Part shown: in pieces, positions 26,219 to 34,747 of the stretch
Layout: each line of letters begins with the position of its first letter
Position numbering within the stretch: position 1 is the stretch's first letter
Origin: Streptomyces turgidiscabies Car8
Lineage (GTDB): Bacteria; Actinomycetota; Actinomycetes; Streptomycetales; Streptomycetaceae
Reading direction: 5' to 3'
DNA: 61,231 nt
Assembly (NCBI RefSeq): GCF_000331005.1
Contig: NZ_AEJB01000508.1
Coordinates: 1-61,231 of the forward strand
Notes under the pieces: model-generated
The model's input: the letters and a program-made list of their open reading frames with translations, nothing else
Database searches by the model: none
What the model was told of the DNA's origin: nothing
Position numbers and translations under genes: made by a program

Positions 26219-27547
26219 ATGCGCGTCAACAACAACAGCCGTACCCGAGGGCGGGCGACGGCCGGGCTCGTCGGCCTCTCCGCGGTCGCCCTGTCCGCCG
26301 GCCTCACCTCGGCGGCGGGACCGGCCATCGCCCAGCCGAAGGCCGGACCTGTGCCGCCCGCCGAGTGCAGCGCGCCCTACCGCATCGAGAAGAAGCTCGC
26401 CACGGGCACCACCTGGCGGATGTGCTACCGCTACGAGAGCGAGGCCGGGCTCGTTCTGGAGAACGTCTCGTACCAGCCCCCCGGCGAGGCCCAGCCGATC
26501 AAGGTGCTCAACTCCGCGCGGCTCGGCCAGATACACGTCCCCTACGACGACGGAAACGCCGAGTACCAGGACCTCACGGCGGCCGGCTTCGGCCAGGGCC
26601 TGATGAACCTGGCGGCCGGTGAGTGCCCCGGCGGCACCATCAAGACCGTCAAGGTGCCCGAGGCGTGGGACCCGGACAACGCGAACGTCAAGGGCCTGTG
26701 CACCACGACCCGTTCACGCGGCCACGCCTACCGTATGCAGGGCGACACCGCGAACAAGGTCTGGCAGACCCAGGGCAAGGACCTGCTCGTCTACACCGTC
26801 AACCAGGTCGGCTGGTACGAGTACATCACCGAGTGGCGCTTCCAGGACGACGGCACCGTCAACATGAACATCGGCGCCACCGGCAGCCTCGCCCCCGAGG
26901 ACTACGACGCGGGCGACGGCCGCGGCTGGCCCATCGGCAAGGGCGCCAAGGCGTACGCCACCAGCCACAGCCACAACGTCTTCTGGCGGCTCGACTTCGG
27001 CCTCGACGGCTCCTCCAAGGGGAAGGTCGAGCAGTACGACTCCGTGGTCAGCCCGCCCGCGAGCGGCCAGGAGGGTCCGACCAACAAGACGACCCGCACC
27101 CAGGTCAAGAAGGAACTCGCGGGCGACGCCAAGAACATGCGCTGGTGGCGTGTCGTCAGCGCCACCGGCAAGAACAAGGACGGCCACGCGCGGTCGTACG
27201 AGATCGTCCCCGGTGCCACCACCAAGTACCCCGGCCGCAGCTACACCCGGCACGACGTCTACTTCACCGAGTACAACAAGTGCGAGCAGTTCGCCAGCGA
27301 CAACCTGGGCAACTGCGGTGCCGGCGCCAAGACGTCCGTCGACGGATGGGTCAACGGGCAGACCCTCACCCACCCGTTGGTCTGGGTGAACGTGGGCTTC
27401 CACCACATAGCCCGGGACGAGGACCAGCAGCCCATGCCCGTCCACTGGCAGGGCTTCTCCATCGCCCCGCGCGACGTCACGGCTATGAATCCGCTCACTC
27501 CCGCCGCCCTCGCCGACCAGAACGGGCATGTCGAAAGCGGTAGTTGA
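26219..27547 (+). CDS. Secreted copper amine oxidase-like protein with degenerate active site
   Basis: 442 residues with a signal peptide (to about residue 38, AIAQ). The fold of the copper amine oxidase catalytic domain is recognisable: the copper ligands His250 and His252 (SHSHN) and a third His at 395/396 (GFHHIARDED). The cofactor segment aligns as QVGWYEY around Tyr200, where active enzymes have Ser/Thr at the first position and Asn just before the Tyr that becomes topaquinone. Here these are Gln and Trp. The segment expected to carry the catalytic-base Asp reads LTAAGFG instead of the usual FDxGEYG. Copper binding seems kept but amine oxidation doubtful. Confidence 0.75.
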   Translation: MRVNNNSRTRGRATAGLVGLSAVALSAGLTSAAGPAIAQPKAGPVPPAECSAPYRIEKKLATGTTWRMCYRYESEAGLVLENVSYQPPGEAQPIKVLNSARLGQIHVPYDDGNAEYQDLTAAGFGQGLMNLAAGECPGGTIKTVKVPEAWDPDNANVKGLCTTTRSRGHAYRMQGDTANKVWQTQGKDLLVYTVNQVGWYEYITEWRFQDDGTVNMNIGATGSLAPEDYDAGDGRGWPIGKGAKAYATSHSHNVFWRLDFGLDGSSKGKVEQYDSVVSPPASGQEGPTNKTTRTQVKKELAGDAKNMRWWRVVSATGKNKDGHARSYEIVPGATTKYPGRSYTRHDVYFTEYNKCEQFASDNLGNCGAGAKTSVDGWVNGQTLTHPLVWVNVGFHHIARDEDQQPMPVHWQGFSIAPRDVTAMNPLTPAALADQNGHVESGS

Positions 27548-27662
27548 GAAACGACCCTGTCCATCCTGCTGCACCGCCGACCGCTCCCGGAGTACCCTTC
27601 CTTGATCGTTGGCCGGGACCGGCCGACGGGGAGAGCTCGGGGGAGCGGAAGGCGGTGCGCGG

Positions 27663-28901
27663 GTGGGGTCGGGAGGGCTGGAGCTGCCCCCTGGTGACGA
27701 GGGTCACGAGGGGAACTCCACAGAGGTCCCGCCCGGCGCGGTGTCCCTGGCACGGCCGATGGAAACGGGCTCCATCGGACCGGAACTGGACTGGGACGCC
27801 GACGCCTGGCACGAGGTGCGGACACGCGCCCAGCGGGCCGGCCGGGCCTACATCTGGCTGAACCTGGTCGAGCAGCGGCTGCGCGCGGTCGTGGCCGCCG
27901 TCCTGCGCCCCATCTACGAACCCGTCCACGGCGACGAGTGGGTGGTCGCCGCCGCCGGGCCGGCCGGCCAGGAGTGGGTGCAGCGGGCGGTCGCCGTACG
28001 TGAAGTCAGCCGCCGCAAGGGCTACTTGCTCGACCCGGCCGACGACAACGTCCTCAGCTTCCTGACCCTCCCCCAGCTGCGCGAGCTGATGGTGCAGCAC
28101 TGGCCGTGCTTCGAGCCGTACGTGGACGAGCGCCGTGACGTCGAACTCGCCCTGGACGAGCTGGAGGTCACCCGCAACGTGGTCTCCCGCAACCGGGCCC
28201 TGTCCGAAGCCGTCCTGAACCAGGCCGAGCGGGCCTCGGGCAAGCTCCTGGAGACCCTCGGCGCGGGCGGCGACGTGCCCTCCGCGCGCCGGCTGCCGGT
28301 CGACGCGGTCGAGGACCTGGTGGGCGAACGGTACGGGGACGTGGTCGCCGTACACACCGACCGCGTACGGCTGATGCGCCAGTTCCCGGCCGAGGACATC
28401 TTCGGCGGCGCGCGTCGCCTCGACGCCATCGGCATCGGCCTCAACCTGCTCGTGCAGAACTTCTCCGGGCGGCGATTGGTACGGCTGGCGGAGTCCGGCT
28501 GCCGGGTGCGACTGCTGTTCCTGAACCCCGCGTCCAGCGCGGTGAAACGGCGTGAGCGGGAACTCGGCATCAAGCGGGGCGAGTTGAGCCGCGCGGTGGA
28601 GATGAACATCCTGCACATGCGCCGGGTGCGGTCGAATCTGCGGGACCCCGGCGCCTTCGAGATCCAGGTCTTCGACGAGACGCCCCGCTTCACCGCCTAC
28701 CTCGTCGACGGAGACGGCTCGGACGGGGTCGCGATCGTGCAGACCTATCTGCGCCGGACACGGGGGATGGAGGCGCCGGTGCTGGTGCTGCGCGGCGGGA
28801 GCCGCCTGGTCAAGCCGGGCGAGACGGAGGAGAGCGGTCTCTTCCCGACATATCGCGAGGAGTTCGAGGTGGCCTGGGCGGATTCGCGCCCGGTGTCCTG
28901 A
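27663..28901 (+). CDS. HEPN domain protein (SAV2148-like)
   Basis: 412 residues from a GTG at 27663 with GGAAGG ten bases upstream. Helix-rich throughout, no signal peptide or membrane segment. It matches, from memory, a conserved Streptomyces family named after SAV2148 and assigned to HEPN domains. A coil-like segment RRDVELALDELEVTRNVVSR, cited here as ERRDVELALDELEV, and an RLVRLAESGCRVRLLFLNP region with a Rossmann-like look follow. HEPN proteins often are RNases with an RxxxxH motif; I do not find a clear one, so enzymatic activity is uncertain. No toxin-antitoxin partner lies beside it. Confidence 0.75.
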   Translation: MGSGGLELPPGDEGHEGNSTEVPPGAVSLARPMETGSIGPELDWDADAWHEVRTRAQRAGRAYIWLNLVEQRLRAVVAAVLRPIYEPVHGDEWVVAAAGPAGQEWVQRAVAVREVSRRKGYLLDPADDNVLSFLTLPQLRELMVQHWPCFEPYVDERRDVELALDELEVTRNVVSRNRALSEAVLNQAERASGKLLETLGAGGDVPSARRLPVDAVEDLVGERYGDVVAVHTDRVRLMRQFPAEDIFGGARRLDAIGIGLNLLVQNFSGRRLVRLAESGCRVRLLFLNPASSAVKRRERELGIKRGELSRAVEMNILHMRRVRSNLRDPGAFEIQVFDETPRFTAYLVDGDGSDGVAIVQTYLRRTRGMEAPVLVLRGGSRLVKPGETEESGLFPTYREEFEVAWADSRPVS

Positions 28902-29044
28902 CGCGCGCGATCCGCCGATGTGCCCCGTCCGACCCGCTCGCCTTCTCGTAAGCGGAACGCGGTCCTCTGATTGTCAGTGGCTCATGGGATCGTGGAGACC
29001 ACTGGGGGAAAGCACCACCAAAAAGGCATGAAGGGGGGCCAGGC

Positions 29045-29767
29045 ATGGGCTGGCACCATGAGCTGCTGATCGGTTTCGACCTGGAGACGACCGGGACGGA
29101 CCCGCGCGAGGCACGCATCGTCACCGGCGCGGTGATCGAGGTGAGGGGCGGTGAGCCGCTCGGGCACCGGGAATGGCTGGCCGATCCGGGCATCGAGATC
29201 CCGGCGGACGCGGTGGCGGTGCACGGCATCACCAACGAGCGCGCGACCAGCGAGGGCCGGCCCGCCGACCAGGTCGCGGACGCGATGGCGGACGTACTGG
29301 CGACGTACTGGAGGACGGGCGTACCGGTGGTCGCCTACAACGCGAACTTCGACCTCACCCTGCTCTCCGCGGAGCTGAGGCGGCACGGACTGCCGTCCCT
29401 GCGAGAGCGTTTGGGCGGCCAGGAGTTGGCCCCGGTCATCGACCCGTACACGATCGACCGTTCCGTCGACCGTTATCGGCGCGGCAAGCGCAACCTCGAA
29501 GCGGTGTGCACGGAGTACGGCGTCTCACTGGACGCGGCTCACGACGCGTCGGCGGACGCGCTGGCCGCGGCACGGCTGGCGTGTGCGATAGCCGAGCGGC
29601 ATCCCAAGGTCGCGGCGCTCGGGGCGGTGGAGCTGCATCGGCGTCAGATCGACTGGTATGCGGAGTGGGCGGCGGATTTCCAGAGCTTTCTGCGGCGCAA
29701 GGGGGAGGCCGACGCGGTCGTCGACGGGACGTGGCCCGTGCGGGAGGTCGTGGGCGAGGTGGTGTGA
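29045..29767 (+). CDS. DnaQ-type 3'-5' exonuclease (DEDDh)
   Basis: 240 residues. The four DEDDh acidic sites are visible: FDLETTG (D12, E14), the Asp of NANFD near residue 103, and HDASADA, which gives the catalytic His and the last Asp. Family members proofread for DNA polymerase III or trim RNA/DNA ends; this free-standing form matches the exonuclease widely annotated in actinobacteria. Cytoplasmic. Start ATG at 29045 follows AAGGGGGGCC. The short stretch 28976-29004 upstream contains CAGTGG and its complement CCACTG 17 bp apart, of unknown meaning. Confidence 0.92.
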   Translation: MGWHHELLIGFDLETTGTDPREARIVTGAVIEVRGGEPLGHREWLADPGIEIPADAVAVHGITNERATSEGRPADQVADAMADVLATYWRTGVPVVAYNANFDLTLLSAELRRHGLPSLRERLGGQELAPVIDPYTIDRSVDRYRRGKRNLEAVCTEYGVSLDAAHDASADALAAARLACAIAERHPKVAALGAVELHRRQIDWYAEWAADFQSFLRRKGEADAVVDGTWPVREVVGEVV

Positions 29768-29823
29768 GGGGGGACCGTGGGGAGTGTTTCGCCCCCGCCG
29801 CCCCTACCCGTCCCATCCTGTTC

Positions 29824-29842
29824 CTGGGGGCTGCGCCCCCAG
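29824..29842. terminator. Strong hairpin between convergent exonuclease and transporter genes
   Basis: CTGGGGGC and GCCCCCAG flank a TGC loop, a perfect 8-bp G+C stem. It lies 5 bp beyond the stop of the minus-strand transporter and 56 bp after the exonuclease stop, so it can serve both. This is a hairpin type commonly found after Streptomyces genes. Confidence 0.75.
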
Positions 29843-29846
29843 ACCC

Positions 29847-30821
29847 CTACGGCCCTGAACGGGCCTTGTCCTCGAACTCCCCCAGAGGGGGGACCCCCAG
29901 ACGGGCCGGCACGGCAGCCCCAGCCCGGTGGGCGCGTTCCACCGACTGGCCCCAGTACGTGCCCGTGACCATCAGCGTCGCGCCCAGCGCCGTGAGCGGC
30001 GTCAGGTGCTCGCCGCCCAGGGCGATTCCGATCGCGGCGGCCCAGATCGGCTCGGTGCCCAGCAGCAGGCTGGCCCGGCTCGCCGAGGTGCGCTGCACGG
30101 CCCACGTCTGGGCGAGGAACGCGAACACGCTGCAGAACAGCGCGAGATAAAGCAACTGCGTCCAGGTCCCGGTGTCGGAGCGGACCAGCGCCGGCAGGTC
30201 GGGGGCGGCGGCCGGCAGGAACAGGGCCGTGCCGATCACGGTCTGGAGCGTCGTGAGGTGAAGGGGGCGGATGGGTCGGCCCGAGGTGAGTCGTCCGACC
30301 AGGGCCACATGGACCGCCCGTATGAGGGCCGCGCCCAGCATCAGCAGGTCACCGAGACGCGGCGCGTGGAAGCCGTTGCCGGACATGAGCAGACCGACGG
30401 CCAGGACGCAGACGCCGGCGGCGGCGTAGAAGGCCGGAGGCAGCCCGCCGGGGTGTCCGGCGCGGTCGAGGAGAGGGGTGAGCACGATGGTCAGGCTGAT
30501 GATCAGGCCCGCGTTGGCGGCGGTGGTGTGGGCGACTCCGTACGTCTCCACGACGAGGACGGCGGCCTGGGTCACCCCGAGCGGCAGTCCGGCCCGCAGC
30601 TCCTCCCGGGTCCACAGCCGAAGACCGCTGCCCCGTTTCGGCTCCGTCCCCCGCCCGGCGGCGAGCAGGCCGAGACAGGCGAGCGCGGAGAGGGCGTAGC
30701 GCGCGAACAGGACCACGAGGACGGGCAGGGCGGAGGTGGCCGTCTGGGCGGACAGATAGCTGGAGCCCCAGACGAGCGCGACAAGGAGGAGTACCGCGTC
30801 GGTACGGCGGGAGTCGGACAC
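29847..30821 (-). CDS. EamA/DMT-family transporter
   Basis: 324 residues from a GTG at 30821; a GTG five codons upstream (30836) is also possible. About ten transmembrane helices in two EamA repeats, starting with AVLLLVALVWGSSYLSA, a typical first helix. Likely an inner membrane exporter of small metabolites or amino acids. It is divergent from a LysR regulator gene with an 88-bp gap, a usual arrangement for regulator and target. The last residues (EFEDKARSGP) are encoded by the start of a Streptomyces intergenic repeat, so the true conserved C-terminus ends a little earlier. Confidence 0.88.
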   Translation of the reverse strand: MSDSRRTDAVLLLVALVWGSSYLSAQTATSALPVLVVLFARYALSALACLGLLAAGRGTEPKRGSGLRLWTREELRAGLPLGVTQAAVLVVETYGVAHTTAANAGLIISLTIVLTPLLDRAGHPGGLPPAFYAAAGVCVLAVGLLMSGNGFHAPRLGDLLMLGAALIRAVHVALVGRLTSGRPIRPLHLTTLQTVIGTALFLPAAAPDLPALVRSDTGTWTQLLYLALFCSVFAFLAQTWAVQRTSASRASLLLGTEPIWAAAIGIALGGEHLTPLTALGATLMVTGTYWGQSVERAHRAGAAVPARLGVPPLGEFEDKARSGP

Positions 30822-30909
30822 GCGACCACAGTGCACCGCCGGTGACCCTGAAGCCCAGGGCCACTCTCTTCAACGATCTTTTAGCTTTGCTACACGGTCT
30901 GCCTACACT

Positions 30910-31818
30910 GTGTCAGTGGACGAACGTCAGCTGCGGATCCTGCGCGAACTCGGTGAGCTGGGCAGTGTCACCGCGGTCGCCGACGCCCTGCTCGTCACGC
31001 CCTCGGCCATCTCGCAGCAACTGCGGCTCCTCCAGCGCGCCATCCCGGTCCCGCTCACCGAGCGGCAGGGGCGCCGGCTGGTGCTGACCGACGCCGGACA
31101 GGCGCTGGCGGGCGCGGCGACCGAGGTGGAGTCGGCGCTCGCGCGGGCCCGGCACACCGTCGAGGAGTTCCTGGACCGGCCGGACGGGGAGGTGTCCGTC
31201 GCGGCGTTCCACAGCGCGGGCGCCGCGTTCTTCCCGCTGCTGCTGCGGGCCCTCGCCGGACCGGACGGGCCGGTGCTCGCCCTGGCCGACGAGGACGTCA
31301 CGCAGGACGACTTCCCGGCGCTGACCAGGGAGTACGACCTCGTCCTCGCCCACCGCCTGGACCACGCCCCGCCCTGGCCGCGCACGGTGACGGCGACCCC
31401 GCTGCTGCGCGAACCCCTCGACGTGGCCATGCCCGCCGACCATCCCCTCGCCGCCAGACGGCGACTGACCCCGAGCGACGTGGCCGACCAGCCCTGGATC
31501 GCCGTACACGACGGCTTCCCGATCATGGCGACGATCGAGGCCATCGCCACGGCGGCGGGCCGTCGCCCCCGTCTCGCCCACCGCATCAACGAGTTCACGG
31601 TGGCGGCGGAGGTGGTCGCCGCCGGAGGAGGCCTCGCCCTGATGCCCCGCTGGACCTCCCGCCCGCACCCCGCCCTGGTCCTCAAACCCCTCAGCGGCGT
31701 CCGCGCCAGACGCCGCGTCGACGCCCTCCACCGCCCGGAACGCGCGGCCCGCAGAGCGGTAAGAACGGTGCTGAAGGAACTTCAGCAGGCAGCACAGAAA
31801 ATCAGGGCCGAGGAGTAG
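30910..31818 (+). CDS. LysR-family transcriptional regulator
   Basis: 302 residues from a GTG at 30910, with a GTG two codons later as alternative. The N-terminal winged helix has SVTAVADALLVTPSAISQQL, the LysR helix-turn-helix, followed by an effector domain (about 90-290). Activators of this type control a divergent gene, here the EamA transporter. The AT-rich stretch 30880-30909 (TTTTAGC, TACACT) holds the likely promoter and operator. There is little or no leader, suggesting a leaderless transcript. Ligand unknown. Confidence 0.9.
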   Translation: MSVDERQLRILRELGELGSVTAVADALLVTPSAISQQLRLLQRAIPVPLTERQGRRLVLTDAGQALAGAATEVESALARARHTVEEFLDRPDGEVSVAAFHSAGAAFFPLLLRALAGPDGPVLALADEDVTQDDFPALTREYDLVLAHRLDHAPPWPRTVTATPLLREPLDVAMPADHPLAARRRLTPSDVADQPWIAVHDGFPIMATIEAIATAAGRRPRLAHRINEFTVAAEVVAAGGGLALMPRWTSRPHPALVLKPLSGVRARRRVDALHRPERAARRAVRTVLKELQQAAQKIRAEE

Positions 31819-31836
31819 CGCCCCTTTCAGGGGCGC
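31818..31836 (+). terminator. Hairpin at the LysR gene stop
   Basis: GCGCCCC and GGGGCGC (7 bp, perfect) with a TTTCA loop. The first base of the stem is the last base of the LysR stop codon. Continues directly into an interspersed repeat. Confidence 0.75.
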
Positions 31837-31855
31837 GGGGAACTGCGCGACAAGC
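31829..31855 (+). repeat. Interspersed intergenic repeat, copy A
   Basis: Contains AGGGGCGCGGGGAACTGCGC followed by GACAAGCC. Copies in the other orientation occur at 53036-53065 and 56351-56380. In each case the motif reads in this sense downstream of a stop codon. A widely seen Streptomyces 3'-end element. Confidence 0.8.
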
Positions 31856-31904
31856 CACACACAACCGGCAGCCGCCCAACAGCATCAACCCCCACCCACA
31901 GGCG

Positions 31905-32771
31905 CTAAAACGGATACCACCGCACAGTCGAATCCCCGCTACGCAACGACCCCACCCGCCGCGAAAACTCCACCAGCGCCTGAGGATTCACCGGCGCATG
32001 CTGCGCCACCCACGCACAACTCGCCGTCTCCCGCGCCCCGCGCAGCACCCCGCACCCCTCCCACTCCCGTACGTCCCACCCGTAGGCCTCCGTGAACGCG
32101 GCATACGCGTCGGCCGGAAGGGCGTACCGGTCGTGGGAAAGAGCCATGACCACCAGATCGTGCTCGCGCAAATCGGCGGAGAAGGTCTCCAGGTCGACCA
32201 GGACCGGACCGTCCGGGCCGATGTGGACGTTGCGGGGAAGCGCGTCGCCGTGGATCGGGCCGGGCGGAAGGTGCGGGGTGAGCGCGGCGGCGGCCGAGGC
32301 GAAACCGTCGCGGCGCTCTCGAAGATAGGCGGCGTCCGCCGGGTCGATGGCGTCGCCCGCGAGCCGCAGCCACCGCTCGACGCCGCCCAGGAGTTCGCGG
32401 GGCGGCAACGTGAAGGAGCGGGGGAGCGGCAGGGCGTGGACGGTCCGTAGGAGTTCGGCCAAATCCCGGGGCTCGGCGGGCCGTACGGGGTCGGGCAGCC
32501 GGTGCCACACCGTCACCGGGTGACCTTCGACGAGGTGCGCCTCCGGGTCGGCCGCGCGTACCGCCGGGACGCCCGCCTCGGCGAGCCAGAGCGCGATGGC
32601 CAGTTCCCGACGCGCACGGTCGAGGAGTTCGGTGTCGCGGCCCACCTTGACGACCAGGTCACCGGCGGCGAACACCGCGTTCTCGCCCAGCGCGAGGAGC
32701 CGTGCCTCCGGTGCCGTGCCGGGCAGTACGCCCGCCGTGGCCAGTACGTCCCGGGCCCGTGCCTCGTCCAT
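31905..32771 (-). CDS. Aminoglycoside phosphotransferase-fold kinase
   Basis: 288 residues from the ATG at 32771, preceded by GGGAGG at ideal spacing; the longer in-frame start at 32855 lacks this. Motifs: VVKVGRD for the ATP-binding lysine, IHGDALPRNVHI for the catalytic loop (HxDxxxxN intact) and VLVDLETF for the metal-binding Asp. The family phosphorylates hydroxyl groups of antibiotics or small metabolites. The substrate is not inferable, and nothing nearby suggests antibiotic resistance. Divergent from the sugar transporter operon. Confidence 0.85.
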   Translation of the reverse strand: MDEARARDVLATAGVLPGTAPEARLLALGENAVFAAGDLVVKVGRDTELLDRARRELAIALWLAEAGVPAVRAADPEAHLVEGHPVTVWHRLPDPVRPAEPRDLAELLRTVHALPLPRSFTLPPRELLGGVERWLRLAGDAIDPADAAYLRERRDGFASAAAALTPHLPPGPIHGDALPRNVHIGPDGPVLVDLETFSADLREHDLVVMALSHDRYALPADAYAAFTEAYGWDVREWEGCGVLRGARETASCAWVAQHAPVNPQALVEFSRRVGSLRSGDSTVRWYPF

Positions 32772-32975
32772 CGTCCGCCTCCCGCGCAGTCCCTCGTACC
32801 CGGCTGTAGCCACCCGGGTACGTCCGTGTACGTCCGCGAACGGCGTCGGGTTCACGCCATCCGCCGGTCAGTGTCGCATTCGTACTGGTGGGGGCGTGTG
32901 CGCGGTGCCTTGACGGGTTACCAGGGCTTCACGACCATGACGGGGCCATACCGGGCGACCGAAGGAGCCGATCAC

Positions 32976-33917
32976 GTGACATTGGCGACCGGAACGAGGC
33001 GGCCGGTCAAGCAGGCGACCCGCGCCGGACCGGACGGCGGCCGGTCGCTCGGCGGCCATGGCGCCTGGTTCCTGGTCCTGCCCGCCCTGATCCCGATCCT
33101 CGTCCTGAGCGTGGGACCGCTGCTGTACGGGATCCTGCTGGCGTTCACCGACGCCCAGTCGGGCCGGACCACGTCCACGCGGTGGATCGGCACCCTCAAC
33201 TTCCAGGACCTGCTGCACGACACCCTGTTCTGGGAGTCGTTCCGGATCGGGCTGGTCTGGGCGGTCGGGGTGACCGTGCCGCAGTTCCTGCTCGCCCTCG
33301 GCCTCGCCCTTCTCCTCAACCAGGAGTTACGGCTGCGCTGGCTGGCCCGCGCCCTCGCGATCATCCCGTGGGCGATGCCCGAGGTCGTCGTCGGCATCAT
33401 GTGGCGGCTCGTCTACAACGCCGACGCGGGCGTCCTCAACGAGACGCTGCGCGATCTGAGCCTGGGTGACGGCCGCGACTGGCTCAGCGGCCTGACGACC
33501 GCGCTGCCCGCCGTCATCGTCGTCGGCGTCTGGGCGGGGATGCCGCAGACGACGGTCGCTCTGCTCGCCGGGTTGCAGAACACCCCGCGCGAACTGCACG
33601 AGGCGGCGGCCATGGACGGCGCCGGTGCCTGGCGTCGCTTCCGGACCGTCACCTGGCCCGCCCTGCGGCCCATCGCGCTGGCCATCACCTCCCTCAACCT
33701 GATCTGGAACTTCAACTCCTTCGCCCTGGTGTACGTCCTGACGAACGGCGGCCCCGGCGGACGTACCCGGCTGCCGATGCTCTTCGCCTACGAAGAGGCC
33801 TTCCGCTACGGCCAGTTCGGCTACGCGGCGGCGATGGGCTGTGTGATGGTCGCGCTGATCTCCGTCCTTCTCGCCGTGTTCCTCGTCGGCCGGCTGAGGG
33901 GAGGCGAGGAGAGTTGA
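32976..33917 (+). CDS. Carbohydrate ABC transporter permease, MalF type
   Basis: 313 residues from a GTG at 32976 with GAAGGAG eight bases upstream. Six transmembrane helices follow a short cytoplasmic N-terminus, and the cytoplasmic EAA loop reads ELHEAAAMDGAGAWRRFRTV, given in part as EAAAMDGAGAWRRF, which contacts the ATPase. Codon 118 is TTA (33327-33329), the rare Leu codon read by bldA tRNA, so the whole transporter should be made only once bldA is active. First gene of a three-gene operon; the next gene overlaps in TTGA. No ATPase is encoded; Streptomyces sugar importers commonly share MsiK. Confidence 0.92.
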   Translation: MTLATGTRRPVKQATRAGPDGGRSLGGHGAWFLVLPALIPILVLSVGPLLYGILLAFTDAQSGRTTSTRWIGTLNFQDLLHDTLFWESFRIGLVWAVGVTVPQFLLALGLALLLNQELRLRWLARALAIIPWAMPEVVVGIMWRLVYNADAGVLNETLRDLSLGDGRDWLSGLTTALPAVIVVGVWAGMPQTTVALLAGLQNTPRELHEAAAMDGAGAWRRFRTVTWPALRPIALAITSLNLIWNFNSFALVYVLTNGGPGGRTRLPMLFAYEEAFRYGQFGYAAAMGCVMVALISVLLAVFLVGRLRGGEES

Positions 33918-34747
33918 GGACGAGCACGAGCGCCCGCGTCGGCCAGTACGCGGCCCTTCTCGCCTATCTCGCGTTCCTGGCCCTGCCGTTCCTCTGGCTC
34001 CTGTCCACCGCCTTCAAGTCCCCGCGTGAACTGGGCAGTCTGCACCCCACCTGGATCCCGAGGCACCCGACCCTCGACAACTTCCGCCAGGCGTTCGACG
34101 AACAGCCCCTGCTGCACGCCGCGTCGAACTCCCTGCTCGCGGCTGCCTCGGCCGCACTGGTCGCCGTACTCCTCGCGACCCCGATGGCCTACGTCATCGC
34201 ACGGCACCGCACGCCGCTCGGGCGGGCGGCGACCGGGTGGGTGGTGGTCAGCCAGGCGTTCCCGTTCGTGCTGGTGATCATCCCGCTGTTCCTGGTGCTG
34301 AAGAACCTGCGGCTGATCGACTCCGTCTTCGGGTTGGTGATGGTGTACGTGGTGTGGTCGCTGCCGTTCGCGCTGTGGATGCTCGTCGGGTATGTCCGGG
34401 CCGTGCCCGTCGAGTTGGAGGAGGCGGCGGCCGTCGACGGTGCCGGCCGGCTGCGCACGCTGGTCTCCGTCACGGCGCCGCTGCTGGCGCCGGGGATCGT
34501 GGCCACGGCACTGTTCGCGTTCGTCACCGCCTGGAACGAGTTCTTCTTCGCCCTGGTGCTCCTGAAGACGCCGGAGAAACAGACCCTGCCGGTCGTCCTC
34601 ACGCACTTCATCGGCGCGGAGGGTGTGGCGGACCTCGGGCCGCTGGCCGCCGCCGCGTTCTTGGCGACGCTGCCCTCGCTCGTCGTGTTCGCGCTCATCC
34701 AACGCCGTATCACCGGCGGCATGATGGCCGGGGCGGTGAAGAGCTGA
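33914..34747 (+). CDS. Carbohydrate ABC transporter permease, MalG type
   Basis: 277 residues from a TTG at 33914 overlapping the upstream stop (TTGA). Six transmembrane helices; the EAA loop is VELEEAAAVDGAGRLR. Forms the membrane channel with the MalF-type partner. Its stop overlaps the start of the binding-protein gene (TGATG at 34745-34749), so all three are translationally coupled. The transported sugar is unknown: no glycoside hydrolase or LacI regulator lies beside it. Confidence 0.92.
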   Translation: MRTSTSARVGQYAALLAYLAFLALPFLWLLSTAFKSPRELGSLHPTWIPRHPTLDNFRQAFDEQPLLHAASNSLLAAASAALVAVLLATPMAYVIARHRTPLGRAATGWVVVSQAFPFVLVIIPLFLVLKNLRLIDSVFGLVMVYVVWSLPFALWMLVGYVRAVPVELEEAAAVDGAGRLRTLVSVTAPLLAPGIVATALFAFVTAWNEFFFALVLLKTPEKQTLPVVLTHFIGAEGVADLGPLAAAAFLATLPSLVVFALIQRRITGGMMAGAVKS

